A model generated the notes under the pieces. That model was given only the letters and a program-made list of their open reading frames with translations, did not search any database and was not told the DNA's origin. The translations under genes were made by a program, and so were the position numbers. Below, one piece after another: positions 1 to 11,898 of a stretch of 64,000 nucleotides of DNA. Within the stretch, counting starts at the first letter, position 1. Each line of letters begins with the position of its first letter. Source of the stretch: Corythucha ciliata (taxonomy: Eukaryota; Arthropoda; Insecta; Hemiptera; Tingidae); NCBI GenBank assembly GCA_038030265.1, contig CM075937.1, positions 5,146,001 through 5,210,000 of the forward strand, in the 5' to 3' direction.

Positions 1-80
1 GGTCGGTGGGCGGTTTGTTGAACGCACATCGCCGGGAACGCCCACACGAAGCCGAGTGTGACGTGTCACAGCTCGCCGCA

Positions 81-175
81 GCCTTATAGTGTAATGGGAA
101 ATGGCTGGGTTCGAACTCAGGCCCGCTGGGTTGCGAAGCGAGCATTGTGTCCATTACACCATCGAGGCGCGCCCC
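81..175 (-). repeat. tRNA-like Pol III promoter block (SINE head or tRNA pseudogene)
   Basis: Read on the minus strand, this block has an A-box-like TGGTGTAATGG (about 163-153) followed about 40 nt later by a perfect B box GTTCGAACCC (about 116-107). That is the spacing of an internal RNA polymerase III promoter. It does not fold as a working tRNA: the acceptor strands do not pair, and the anticodon and T stems each carry a mismatch or an over-long loop. GC-rich sequence with no tRNA features continues past it to the window edge, as the body of a tRNA-derived SINE would. A decayed tRNA, possibly Arg-like because TCG falls near the anticodon position, is the alternative. Confidence 0.6.
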
Positions 176-1205
176 CCTATACTGTAACTCATAACGCGTG
201 CGTTAGCGAAATAAACAAGGTGAATATTCGAAAGTAATCAGCTGAGAAATTTCGCTAACGCACATGAGTACTCGAGAGTACGCTCGAGAGCAAAAAACTC
301 TGAAATGAAAACGCAGCTTAAAAGCCTCCTTTACATGCAAGCTTAAAAAACCTTGTATGTGAACAAGGTGACTTACAGAATAGAGGGGCTGAAATGCCCA
401 TTACGACCGAGTATCGTACGCTATTATTTCTACAGCCGTCAATTTTTGTCATTTTCAATAACGATAATTACACCTACCACCAAATCCGCATCAAATGTTC
501 AGGAGAAAGCAGTAATTTTTCGTGGAAATATTTCCGTTTCATTCATTATTTTCAAACAAATGAATTTAGAACAACGATCCTACTAGAGAAATCATTGATA
601 AATCTTAAAGAACAGTGGGACACAGGCTAAAATTACTTTACTGGAGTGGAAACATTGCCAGTGAATTTCACGCCCCAATACTTCAGATTGGAGGACTATG
701 TAAAAAGAGGGGGAACAACCATGAGCAATGGGCCCATTGCTCACGCTTGGATTTCATATCGCACGCCCAGGAGCAATAACCCTCGTTGCAATGCTGTGCA
801 CTTTACACCCGTACTAACGCTGGCGTTTCGGTCGGTGTGTAAATTTGTGAAATTTGTGTCCCAAATTTTGGGTCCCTAAAACTGAAATTTCGTAGTTTCA
901 AGATCGAACACTTAAGAAAAAAAAATTGTGTAAAAAGAGAGGCTCTAAAGAATCTGAGAGCATGTTGGGTGATAAAATATAAATTGCGCGCCGGTTGGAC
1001 CAAGCACACCCAGGCGCTCAAATCTGCCCTTGCAAAGCATTGAAAAGAAGGACCCGCAAAAGTTCACTGTCCGACATTTGATGTGTGTTGCGATACATTT
1101 GTATTTCACTGTAGGTGGAGCAGAGACCGGCTTGGTTCGTGGGAATGGCCAAAAGCAAAAGTGACGATCTATAGGTACACCTTAAAAATGTGTAAATCAA
1201 TCATT
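176..1205. other. Intergenic or intronic stretch without recognisable gene
   Basis: Nothing coding is recognisable. The short open frames have no splice context, no compositional bias and no familiar motif. The one feature I can point to is the perfect palindrome at 722-743. Confidence 0.6.
722..743. repeat. Perfect 22-bp palindrome
   Basis: Two exact 11-nt half sites, TGAGCAATGGG and its reverse complement, abut without a spacer. It could be a dimeric protein site or a fold-back remnant. No function can be assigned. Confidence 0.7.
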
Positions 1206-2900
1206 CGCACCCTAAACTTATCTAAAAAATAGTCAAACTGAATAGCTACGCCCTAGAAATAACCGTACTCACAATTTGTGTCCTAAAAATAGTTCTACTC
1301 ACCCTTAGAAACGGCTAAACTGACGGCAAAAACGTCTTTAAAATCCTCAGACTGACGATCTCTACCCTAAAAATGGCAAAAGCGACTATTCGTGGTCCAA
1401 AAATAGCAAAACTGACCCTTCGCGCCTTCAAATTGCTAAACTGACGAATCACATCTTTAAAATGGCTGAACTACAACAGTTTGCGCCTTGACTAAAGTGG
1501 CGATTTGTCCACTGAAAATAGTCAAAGTGGCTATTCAAGCTTTAAAAATGACCGTACTGACGATTTGCGCCTTTAAAATATCCAAACTGGCCATTCATGC
1601 CCTAAAAATGGTAAAAATGGCTCTATTTGTGCCATTAGAAAGGAGCGCGAATAGTCAGTTTAGCAATTTTTTTTTCGGTCCAGCAAGTCAGATTAGGCAT
1701 ATTAGCGATATGGATAGTCAGTTTAGCCATTTTCCAGGTGCGGAGGCTCAGTTTGACAATTTGTAAACCACGAATGGTAAGTTTGACCATTTCCCGGGCA
1801 CGAATGGTATGGTTAGCCGTTTTTAGATTGTGATCAGCCAACCAAAAGCAATTTTTTAGCGTGAAAATAGTCAGCTTATCCAGTCCTTAGGGTAAATGTA
1901 ACCAATGTATGAAGGGGGGGGGGTCGGTAAGTTGTTATGGAGAAAACGGTCCTTATTGGACGGTGCGAAAAACGCCAGTGGTCAGTTTAACGTTTTAAGG
2001 GCTCGAATAGCCATGTTTGTGTACTAATATCAATTTAAAAGGCGCGAATGGTGTATAGTCTATAGCCTCTGTGGGGCCATTTTTAGATCATGAATTATGC
2101 TTGTACGAGTTGTGAAGACTCGGTTGTTTTTGACGCGCGAATGGGCGATTTTACCATTTTCAGTTCAGGAATCAGCCATTTAGAATGAAGGAATCGTTAG
2201 AGTTTCATCATTTTGTGGACGCAAACAGTCAGTTTGACCATTTTTATGGTGTGAACAGTCCGTCGAGCCATTTGTAGGGCGCGAGTGGTCAGTTGGTCAT
2301 TTCTCGGGTACAAATTGTCAGTATGGTCATTTGTAGAGATTGAGTAGACAGTGCGATATTTTCAGGGCATGAAAATCGCCATTTCGGCCCTTTTAGAGTC
2401 TGAATGGGCAGTTTTGCTTTTTTTTAGAGCGGGAATTGCCAGTAAGTCATTTTTAGAGCGAGATATTGCCAGTTTAGCTATTTTATAGGCGCGAATGGTC
2501 AGTTCGATTATTTCAGGGCTGGAATCGTCTGTATTTAAGGCGCGTTCACAAGCTCCATGTTTGCCTTGAGTGAATCAATGCAACCAGAAAAATGTATTCC
2601 CTCGAAAAATGAAGCATTTTGATAGGTTGCATAGACAACATGCAACGAAAACAATGAGCTTGTGAACGGGTCTTTAGGCATTTTCGAGGCGCAAATGGAG
2701 GGTTCAGCTATGTTTACTCGTAAAGTCAGTTTGGCCATTTTTAAAGCGGGAATCGTAAGTTTTGCCATTTTTAGGACTTGATTGGTCTTGTCATGCCAAG
2801 GCGAGAATGGTCAGTTTGACCGTTCTTTTGGCGCGCAAATGGTCGATTTTGCAGCTATCGGGGTAGGAATAATCTGTTTAGGCATTTTCAGGGTGTGATT
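1206..2900. repeat. 30-bp diverged tandem array with orientation switch near 1640
   Basis: Left of about 1640 the unit reads CCCTAAAAATGGCAAAACTG followed by ACGATTCGCG (for example at 1365, 1396, 1424 and 1453, spaced 29-31 nt). Right of about 1645 the same unit appears as its reverse complement, for example GCGCGAATAGTCAG, then AATGGTCAGTTTGACCATTT, at a similar spacing to about 2900. Units differ at many positions, so the array is old. A 10-nt G run interrupts it at 1914-1923, and a non-repeat block lies at about 2540-2690. Open frames inside (1488-1766 and 1635-1841) simply translate the repeat. Confidence 0.85.
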
Positions 2901-5190
2901 CGTCTGAATAAAAAAATAATATCATTTCTGACGTTCGAGCCCTTGAAAAGCCAAAAAAGCGAAAGAGGCCTCGATGGGGAGGAAAATACGAAGGGACTTT
3001 AGGGAAGTAACAAAGAAAAAGAGACACACAGATATGAAGATTCTTTTCTTTACGCTTAACTTCCATATATTTTATGAGAAATATAAACTGTATTCCACCA
3101 TCCACCTCGAGGACCTTCCACTGCTGCTCAAGAGAATGGTAAGAAGCGAAGCAGATGACGATGTAGGGTGGGGGTGAGGAGAATCTCGCGTCTCCAAGTC
3201 AGTTCTTGCCTTTCAGTCGTTCAGATAGTTTGGTTCAGTTTGGCTGGCTCGGGGCGAAAAGTTGGATTCTATTTATGCAATTATCCCGTTAAATGTTAAA
3301 ATTGAAAAAAGAAAATCGTGAGTGATCTGTGAAAAATACGCGCATTTTATCGAAAAAAGTTTCCGTGGACTTTTTTTGGATTATTTTTCAAACCGGCTCT
3401 ACAACATTTAAAAGGTACTAACAATTTTGATCCAATGAATTTAAATTTTAGCTGCGATGATCTTAGTTTGGCCCAAGATATATTTTGTATATTTATGCGA
3501 GTGTTGGATAGAAGAAAGGTAGTGGTGTGCCCCCCCCCCCCCACACATTAAGCCCTCAGACTTGAAAAGTCGACTTGGGAAATCGTTTTCTCTTCACCCA
3601 CCTTGAGTATCAGGAGCAAAGAATTTTTATAATCTTAAATGCCGATCTCATTGTACAGTCGAAAAACAAGAGAATTATTTTTCTTTTGCGTGGACATTCT
3701 CTCTCCCTTTTGTTAAACAATTATTGTGTAAATTCTTGAGAAATAAAATAAAAAAAGTGGTATATTTCAAAAGAAGTCCGCCCACAAGTGTGGTATTGCG
3801 GTTCTCTGGAGGAATCGTAAAATAAGTGAACTAGGTACTTTTTTTTGTAATGACGAAAAAAGGAAAGCTAAAGCTGCATACTTTTTTATCCTGATTTTGA
3901 CTTCGGTCGATTGAGAGTAGGTTGATGACAGGACGGGGAAGGAGGTGTTAGCATTTTCCTTCTCAATAACTCCGGTTCTACGCTTTTCTGGTTTTCCTAA
4001 ATGAAAATAGTCAACTTGAGGGTTGATTACGCGGGGATATTTCTAAATACCAAGGGTTGATCTCCGGAAAAAAAAAACAAATTTCTATTTCACAGTTCCC
4101 ACTGAACAAGTGAAAATCATTACGAAACAACTCAGCCGTAGATGTTTTTGTCTTCGAAAAGAATGAAATGGAGTTAGTAAATTGTATTAAGTGCGTTACG
4201 GGGAACCCCTTTATTCTTTTTCTTAATGATCTCATTATTATGAAAGCAAATAGACGTGAGAAAGCCGCTAAAAAGCCGAAGGATGCGTAAAAAAGACTAT
4301 CCTTTTGTTATAGGTTTTCTTTGTTAATAGAAAGTAAGAAAAAAAAGTTTGAAATATTACTTTTTTACATGGTTTGTTATTAAGATAATCAACCAGAAAA
4401 TGGTAACCTTTACCCCCCCCCCTCAGCCATGCAATAAAAATCCTTTGAATGTCATGAGCTCATTTCAAATTACAATCAGCCAGACAATTCCTGCTCAATG
4501 CTCTATTTTGAGTTATACCAATTATCAATATAAAAAATACTCTCAAACCGAGCATTTTGATACAACCTGAAGTTCCCGAAAATACAAAAATAGCTTTTCG
4601 AAAATAATTCCCTTTGTCCTTGTCAGAAGTCTGATTGCCTGCATCCTGCATCAGTGAAGTTCAAAAAGTATGTCTTTTTCATTTTCACAAAACACTGCAT
4701 TGGGGCAATAAGTCTAAGGCGCACGTTTGAAACTTGGAATAGTGAATGCATTAATGGAATAAAAGTAATGGTGAAAAAATGGAGTGGAAATTCCACTCGA
4801 TTTGGAGAAAAATTTGAATTTGCTCTCGTAAGGACATGTACTTCTTTGAACATAATTACGGAAGGTGCGACTACAAACGCTAGTAAAAAGTACTGACGGA
4901 AGCGCCGTATTATATTTTTAAAATATTTTAACACGGTGGAATATTTTTCTAGTGTACTGTTTGGATTCGGAGCTGATTGGATCTTATGTCATTGGCCATT
5001 GCGGGGCTAATTTTGTACTTCCCTCCTGAAATAATGGAACAATTAGTCAGAATCTGTGCTCTCTGATCAGAATCTGAGCTGTTCCCAGATTTATTATTGT
5101 TTCCTCAACTGCATGCATCTGCATCAGATAGGTTCAAAATTGCCTGTTACTGTGAAACAAATGGTGAGATTTCGCGATAAAATTCGACCA
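2901..5190. other. AT-rich stretch without recognisable gene
   Basis: No coding exon, RNA gene or well-defined transposon was recognised. It includes a 13-nt C run at 3530-3542 and a 10-nt C run at 4413-4422. The open frames are short and low in complexity. Confidence 0.55.
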
Positions 5191-6440
5191 AAAATATTGT
5201 TTCAGCGTGCCGCCCTAGACAAACTTGCAACTTTGCTTAAATTAAGACCTGACCCGAAACTGTCAATTTTGCGGATATTCACTCAGGAAACGTGTAATTT
5301 CGCTCATATTTCGACCCGACATTGCACACCCACAAATATTTAGCAATAAATGCTGCAATTACGCGGCTATTAGCCAGACAATGAGTGCAGCCGGGGCCGG
5401 CTTGCCCGGGGTACGCTTAAATTTAAAAAATTGCTATATTTGATGGAAAATTAAGGTCTAGAAATTTGCATTTTCGAGAAATTACAGACAAGAAACTTCA
5501 TATTTCGCCAATATTTTTCCTCAAAACTTTCAATTTCGCCAAAATAAAGACCAGAAACTGGAAATTTCGTGAATATTTGTAACCCGAAAATTAAAAGTTA
5601 TAGCAGATTTTTAGCTCAGAAGGATGCTTTTCTATTCGTCAAGCTTTGGGCGCTATCGGGACCGGGTAGACTGACCTCGACGCCCGCTATAAAAAAAAAA
5701 AGACCCGGAACTGGCCATTTCACGAAATTAAAGACCAGAAACGTGCTATTTCGCGATTTAGGCCAGAAACTTGCACCTTTGCAGATTTTCGTGGCAGTGC
5801 AGTGGCTTTTTGGCTGTACGATTTGTTTATTGAATGACTTATCTGCTAATTCATTAAATGACACGTATAATTAAGTTTAATAGCAGCCTTATTGGTTTAC
5901 AATTTCGCTGTTCTTCCCCCATTAATAGTGATCTCAATGATCTCATGGCTGTTTATAGTTGTAGAAGTGCAGTTTCACGAGCATTGAGCCTCAAACTTAC
6001 ATTTCACTAATATTTAGCTTCGAAACTTGCAAGTCCGTGACTGTTTATCCATCTAATCTCCACTTTTTGTTCAGCGATTACGATTTTTTTGACGGTCAAT
6101 CAGTAATTTTACTGATTGTGTACCACCAAAGTTTGTTATTAGCCACATCGTCTGTTTCACTTCTGAATACGCACGAGGTTCAAACGCTAAATAATCAATT
6201 TCGGAGCTGAACAATTCGATTCTGAGGCAAATCTTCAATTATTCGACAAATGACAAATTAATTGGTGCGTTGAAATGGTCGGACTATTTGTGATAAATCT
6301 CCCAGAGTTTTAGTGAATTTCACGGTCAAAAAGCCACTTTTGACCGTCATTTATCTAATTTGCTGTTTCTGAACTGAAACTCATGTTTTATAGCCCAACC
6401 AATCACGTTCTGGACTCTTTTACATTTTTCTGATTGAATG
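5191..6440 (+). repeat. 31-bp array (CAGAAACTTGCAATTTCGCGG family) within a larger composite repeat
   Basis: Units of about 31 bp centre on AACTTGCAATTTCGCG followed by GATATTTA, seen repeatedly from 5220 to 5790 and again near 5970-6040. They are interspersed with longer landmarks: GGGGCCGGCTTGCCCGGGG near 5391, and a tail from about 6178 containing GCTAAATAATCAATTTC and, near 6310-6440, GTCAAAAAGCCACTTT then TTGCTGTTTCTG. The same landmarks in the same order occur around 57480-58600, so the array is part of a dispersed composite repeat over 1 kb long. Confidence 0.8.
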
Positions 6441-6453
6441 GTCAGTCCCGGAT

Positions 6454-6465
6454 GGGGGGGGGGGG
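6454..6465 (+). repeat. G run (12 nt)
   Basis: Uninterrupted G homopolymer directly left of the CCACAA-type array. It is one of about 28 G or C runs of at least 10 nt in the window. Confidence 0.9.
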
Positions 6466-6477
6466 AGTGTCTATATT

Positions 6478-6662
6478 GAACTACAAAAAGTTCGAACAAA
6501 TTGCCTTAACCACAAATTGCCTGAAAGTTCCAACCCAAATTGCCTTAACCACAAGCAGTTCCAACTACGAAAAGCTCTAACCACAAAGAGCTCTAACCAC
6601 AATTTGCTGTAACCACAAAAATCCCGATTAAAAAAAAGCTTCAACCCCAAAAATATTGAACC
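6478..6662 (+). repeat. Short-unit array (AACCACAAA...AGCTCTAACC)
   Basis: Degenerate tandem units of about 18-30 nt contain AACCACAAA or AACCACAA followed by TTGCC, GCAGTTCC or AGCTCTAACC. The motif is the CCACAA/TTGTGG family that also forms arrays at about 11336-11800 and 50360-50560. No CpG core like that of the 31-bp arrays is present. Confidence 0.7.
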
Positions 6663-6950
6663 ACAGAAAGCTGCCACTCCAAAACTCTCCGAGAATTAGG
6701 CGTCGGATGCCCAATTTCAATTTTAAAGAAATGTAGAACAGAATCCGGGACATATTGCGTCCCGGGATGACCCCGCCCGGGACGAGAGTCAAAATTAGCC
6801 CGACGATAACTGTTCCGGGTACCCCGGGGTGGTTGGCAACTCTACTTTTGTTAGAGTTATAGAGTTGGGATATTATGCCGGGGAATGGTTTTCTTACGTC
6901 GTGGATCAAGACGATTCCTGAGCATGGGCGTGCTGTGACCAAAATTCTGG
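6663..6950. other. GC-rich spacer with CCCGGGA motifs, probable transposon end
   Basis: The stretch holds GTCCCGGGATGACC and CCCGGGACGAGAGTC around 6760-6785, next to GTACCCCGGGGTGG. A related motif, GTCATCCCGGGACGC, occurs near 51258. Repeated strong palindromic motifs beside arrays suggest remnant transposon termini. No partner end was found. Confidence 0.35.
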
Positions 6951-7865
6951 GGTGGGCCACGCACGGTTTCAAAAACCAGTTTTGAGGACTTTCGCTCATT
7001 CAAAACCAAATTTTGTGGACTGGGCTCCTATAAAACCATTTCGGTTAGCTCTTTACAAAAATCAGTTTCACAGTTTCGGTTGGATCGACAAAATCACTTT
7101 TGGCAACGTATGACCGAAAAAAACAACAAATTTTGTGATTTCGGATATTTCAAACCCCGTTTTTGCTTTTTGATAACCAAATGTTTCAAATTTGGCACCT
7201 TGAAAACCAAATTCATGGACTTTTGTAATATCCTACCCCAACTTTGTGGACTTTTACGATTTTAATAACTAAAATTTATGAGTTCAAGACCCAATTTGTT
7301 TTTAGTTTTGCTCGTTGATAAACAATTTTTGTGGAGTTTCGCTCATTCAAAACCCAATTTTGTGGACAGGGCTCCTATAAAACCCAATTTCGGGAACTTA
7401 GCGTCCTTTAAAACCCTATTTTGGTAATATCTGCCTGATCAAAAATTCAATTCCGTGCCTTCAGCTATTTCTAAAGTTAGTTTCGCAGGTTCAGTTAATT
7501 CGAATAGCTAATTAGGCGGAATACGAACGGTCGGTAGAAAAACAAATTTTGCAATTTTGGCGTTTTCAACCTCCAATTGCTCTCTACCATAAGAAAATGT
7601 TTCAAATTTGGAATCTTAAAAATCCAATTCAACAGATTTTTTTGTCATTTCCTACGCAATTTCACGGATTTTTACGCTTTTAAAATCCAAAATCTAATAA
7701 AATTAGTTGACTAGTTCAAAAAATTTGGTTTGGCTCTTTCAAAAACCAAATGTCGGAATTTGGTTTATCCGCAACCAAAATTTCGTCGGCCCCTACCAAA
7801 CTTTTGCGGACTTTCACCCTTTCAAAATATGATTTTGCGGATTTGGTTCATTCAAACCAGTGAAC
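6951..7865 (+). repeat. 31-bp array (AAACCAAATTTTGTGGACTTT family)
   Basis: Units of about 30-32 bp run AAAACCCAATTTTGTGGA, then CTTTGGCTCATTC or similar. At 7808 and 7837 the core is TTTTGCGGA, so the common TTTTGTGGA form is probably a CpG-decayed version of the TTCGCG-type core seen in other arrays. The open frame at 7080-7265 is only translated repeat. Confidence 0.8.
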
Positions 7866-7899
7866 AAAAATTTCACCATTAAACTGATCAACGATTAGT

Positions 7900-8235
7900 C
7901 GTTAACCTGTTTTCAGCAGGGGCTTATTGTGCCCTTCTTTCAATCGCAAGCGTCCTACTTTTTCGCGTCAGGCGTCCTCGGAAACTACTTTGCCATCTGG
8001 TCACCCTGGCAAAATGGGGACTGGGGACGTGGCGGCTATAAACGCCGCAGCTTTGTTTGAAGATGAAAACTTGAAATATGTTGTGAGTTAGAAATACCAG
8101 ACGTTACATCAAGTAGACGTCGAAGTAGGACAACTTTGACCTCTTCCCGTCCCGGAAACCTGAAAAATGAGTCCGGTCGTCTCAAGAAAGTAGGACATGT
8201 CCAGGGAAAGTAGGACGTTTGGTCATCTTAACCCT
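7900..8235. mobile_element. Probable hAT-like non-autonomous element, edges uncertain
   Basis: Near the left side lie AGCGTCCTACTTT and ATCTGGTCACCCTGG. Near the right side the inverted form appears as AAAGTAGGACGTTTGGTCATC (8203-8223 region). GGTGACCAnACGTCC is a terminal motif often seen in hAT-like elements. The reverse motif GTAGTACGTCTGGTCACAG also occurs at about 37923-37941, suggesting a second relic. I could not define matching target duplications, and no transposase is present. Confidence 0.4.
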
Positions 8236-10480
8236 TCTGTAAGTAAGAAAGGAGTGTAATCGTGGAAAATAAAGAAAACGGTGGCGGGATGAAACTAATA
8301 AAACCGAATGTGTGGTATTTATACCCAGTGGCAACACGCAACTACAACCCGACTCAAGAAAGAGTCAACATAAGCTTGCTTCACAATTTGACATTTTGTA
8401 TTTTAATGGTAATTTGTCCTCAGCGTATATCTGCAGTTGGGAGCTGCAGGTCCCCGCAAAACATCCCCCTTCCCCCCCAACTAAAAACAACTCTGGCCGA
8501 TTTCACCGTCACAAATTCGCCTTCTGATAATAAGTTCGAGATTATTGCTTAGCTCAGAGCATTATGGTAGAGCAGCAGAACGATGAGCGTAGCACCAAAA
8601 AAAAGCGGTGCGCACGTCATCGAGATGCGTAAATTACTTCTTTTCTGCTGCCATTAGTCATTAAAAGAGACCAGGTTAAGTCCTCAAGCGTAACACCGGC
8701 TGGAAATCTCCTGCTTTATTTTTACGGGGGAAAAAGAAACAAGCCAAACCAATTTAACCCAGGAAATAGGCTAAAGAAGGAACTTACTTTTCGAGAATCA
8801 ACCGTTTTCTTTTTTGCATTGTTTTGAACTTTGGCTGTAAAAATTTTCCACAGTGATACGAATGGAAGTACATATAGTTTTTAGAAAATAAATACTCGGG
8901 ACGTCGCGTCGCTACCGAGATGCTGGGAGTGGCTCAAGAGAAACACCGCACGCGTACTCTCCTTTTTTTCTGTTTTCCCTTTGTCTTCCCTTAACGTTTG
9001 TTCTGCTTAAAACAAAGAGATTAGAACAAAATCGTCTTGCTTTCACTCTCCTTCTTCAATGTGCCAAGAGATCAACTATCCTTATACTTTTACCTCTTCC
9101 GATCTAGATAGTAAAAACCAAGGTATAATACCTCTCCTTCCCATCCGTGTCAAGCGGGCCGTGCAATCAATTTGGCTTAATTAGGTCGAGGAAAGGCTGC
9201 CTTTTTACGAGTTTACATAATAGTGTTAAATTAATGTTATACCCGGTTGGGAAAAAAAGAAAACATTTTTAAGCCTCTCAACAATTATTATCAGAATTTA
9301 CAGCGTGGGAACATTATTACACTCATCTTGACCCATCCTCAACTCCTCTCCTCCCGCCATCAAATAATCCCACCTTGAACACGAATCTCGCACAATACAT
9401 ACATTGTAAAAAGGTCCTTTGTTAAATCCCCCCCCCCCCCGTTTACATGCCATATGACCGTGACTGTACTCGGTGGAGTAAATGCGATGTGAGGGAAGCA
9501 TCACTCGCTAAGCAAGTTCAAAGGACTGAAACGCTTCCTAACTAATTATAATTTTCTTGAAAAATCGCCGGACCGAAAACGCGGATAATTTTAAGAAATA
9601 CCAGCATACTTGGGAAGGGGATGTAGTTATTATAGTTTAGTTAACGTTGGTTAATTTAATAAAACAAAAGTTGCTGACTTCAAAAGATTAGATAAACATC
9701 TATTGTTGTGGTTATTATGTTTTTGAAGGAGATTTTGCCCGGAAATTTTGGGTAACCTCGACAGTGTCCTCATTTTTTTTTTTATGGCGTAACTTGGTCT
9801 TTCTTCACTATAAGCGAGAATATAAAGTATTGGTGCTCAACAATGCGAAGAGTGCACTTTGAAGGTAAACTGGGGCATTCGGGGAGTTGTAGTCTTCCCT
9901 CTTGCCTCTCACGAAGAAACTGTATCCGTGAACTTCTTTATTACTGCGTCTTCTTTTTTGTGTAACTTCTTCGACCACGCATAAATTCCGTAAATTTGTA
10001 CTCTTTCTTCTTCAAATTTTGAATCATGTTGACTCGTAATATTTTAAATAACTCACTGATTGCTGTAAAACTTGCTAGCTTAGAGGTAATGATCGAATGC
10101 GACAAGTCATTTGCTGCAGACAATTAAAAATTGAATTTTTACGAAGGCAGTTTAAGAAGGTTAATAAGACCTAGGTGAAACAGGATCTATAAAAAAAATT
10201 TAAAATGCAATTCCAAAGCATAAGTTAATCGTGAAATATTTTTACTACAGTGCATTTCACTTATTAGCATCAGGAAGTGAAGGAATGTTGAGGACTTTGT
10301 CAGTGCCCCCCCTATCCCTTTGGAACAACCTACTTCTTGTCCCACAGACTGGGACAAGACTATGGCTATGGTTATTGGTTGTCAGTAATTTTTTGAAGCC
10401 GGAACATCCCACTTCCCTTCCCACGGGAGGCATACTTGCTGATCACCATAACGGTGGGGGGGGGGGATGGGTCTCAATAT
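8236..10480. other. AT-rich stretch without recognisable gene
   Basis: I see no exon, RNA gene or bounded transposon. It contains a C run at 9428-9440, and a G run at 10456-10466 immediately before the next array. Confidence 0.55.
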
Positions 10481-10933
10481 GAGCCTAATGATCGAGAAAT
10501 CCCGCTTTTGAAAGAGGAAACTCAGTGAAATTGGTTTCCGAAATAGGCAGATTTGCGAAATATTGAAAGAGCAAAATCCGCTAAATTGGGCCTTAAAAGC
10601 CAAACCTACGGAATTTTTTTCTTGCAAGATCTAAATCCACGAAAACCCGCACAATTTTCTTGTACAAAAAGTCACGACCAAAATAGTTGGGCCTTGAAGG
10701 AGCTAAACACGTGAACTTTACTAACAATAAATGACCAAATAATCCACAAAAGTGGGTCTCAAAAGAGCCAACCAAAACTGAGTGTGCCAAAAAGGGCCGA
10801 CCACGCTGTAGATCGCTGATGGTCTTATGGTTCAAGACGATGGGAAGGCGTCAAATATACAATTTGTAAGTGTTTCAAAAAACAAACTTCGTGAAAAATC
10901 CTTGGCACATGAAAATTTGTTGCCCCCCCCCCC
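10481..10933 (+). repeat. 31-bp array (GAGCCAAATCCACGAAA family) flanked by G run and C run
   Basis: Units such as AATCCGCTAAATTGGGCC, AAATCCACGAAAACCCGC and AACCAAAACTGAGTGTGCC recur about every 30 nt. The block is bracketed by an 11-nt G run on the left (10456-10466) and an 11-nt C run on the right (10923-10933), an arrangement that suggests subterminal transposon sequence. No terminal inverted repeat was found. Confidence 0.65.
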
Positions 10934-11335
10934 AATTGTATTGTATTGTTATTTTGTTTTTTTTAAACAGTTATGTTAAAGACCCGAATTCAGGAAAAGC
11001 TTAGATTTTGGTCAAACCTCGAAGGGACGCACCCGTTTTTGGTACACTTTTCAGAACGTATAAAGGCAGTGGTCACGTAATCGAAAACTCGTAAGTGCAA
11101 CGAAGAGCCTCCACGCCCGCGGACCACAGTTGAGCGCCTTGGAGTCGAGAAAATTGACCGAAATGGCAAGGCTCATTTATGACCACTTCTAAGGGCAATG
11201 ACAGCCCCCTTTGGTGCATTTAGATCGGGACCTAACTACCAGGACCGTGGAGAGAATATTCGAGCCCAGGGACGAAACTCAATGAGGCCCTTATTCACCT
11301 GAGTGAGTAACAGACCAAGTGCCATCCTCGCTTCT
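10934..11335. other. Spacer without recognisable feature
   Basis: No gene or repeat structure that I can define. It may be the interior of an old transposon. Confidence 0.4.
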
Positions 11336-11800
11336 TTCTCGAAAGGCCTACATAAAACCACAGTATAAAGCTCCAATCGCCGCCAAACTCCAAAACCACC
11401 AAGAAGGCCCCAACAGAGTACAAAAGACCCCACAAGACCAACCAAAGCCATGGTTCAACCTCAGCGACGCTGTAATTACAGTACCTCCAACGACAGCAAC
11501 GTCTCAAGCACAATGAAGACCTAGCCACAGCAGCCAAGGTCCAACCACTGTAAAAGTCCAACCACAGCAAAGGTCTCAACCACATCAAAGGTCCAACCAC
11601 TCGCTTGCACCCCTCGCGGTTGAGAATCACTGGATTAGAGGTTGTAACTATGGTTTGAGCTTTGCTGTGGTTGGACTTTTGATGTGGTTGGGCCTTTGAT
11701 GTGACTAGAGTTTTGCTGTAGTTGGGTCTTTTTGGTTTGGTTGGTCCATCTTTGTGGCTGGAGTTTTACTGTGGTCTGTAGCTTTGTTGTTATGCCTTCG
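11336..11800. repeat. TGTGGTTGG/CCAACCACA array with head-to-head inversion near 11630
   Basis: From about 11340 to 11610 the strand reads AACCACAGCAAAGGTCC and AACCACCAAGAAGGCC at roughly 20-30 nt spacing. From about 11640 to 11790 the same unit is inverted: GGTTGGACTTTTGATGTGG, TTGGGCCTTTG, TGGAGTTTTACTGTGG. The turn lies in the GC-rich patch at 11605-11640. The relatives at 50360-50560 are in the TTGGGCCTTTGCTGTGG orientation only. Confidence 0.8.
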
Positions 11801-11898
11801 CATGGTTTAACCTTCGCAAATTGTACGGCCATTTTTTGGTTTATTATTTTTGAAGGTGGCCCCGAGTCTAGTCGGAAGTGCCTTGTGAGTCCGAGATT

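Noticed and set aside
1206..2900. Regular 30-31 bp repeats that could suggest a CRISPR array
   Set aside because: The whole period is repeat, with no conserved repeat alternating with unique spacers. Units are diverged along their full length, there are no cas genes, and the DNA is eukaryotic.
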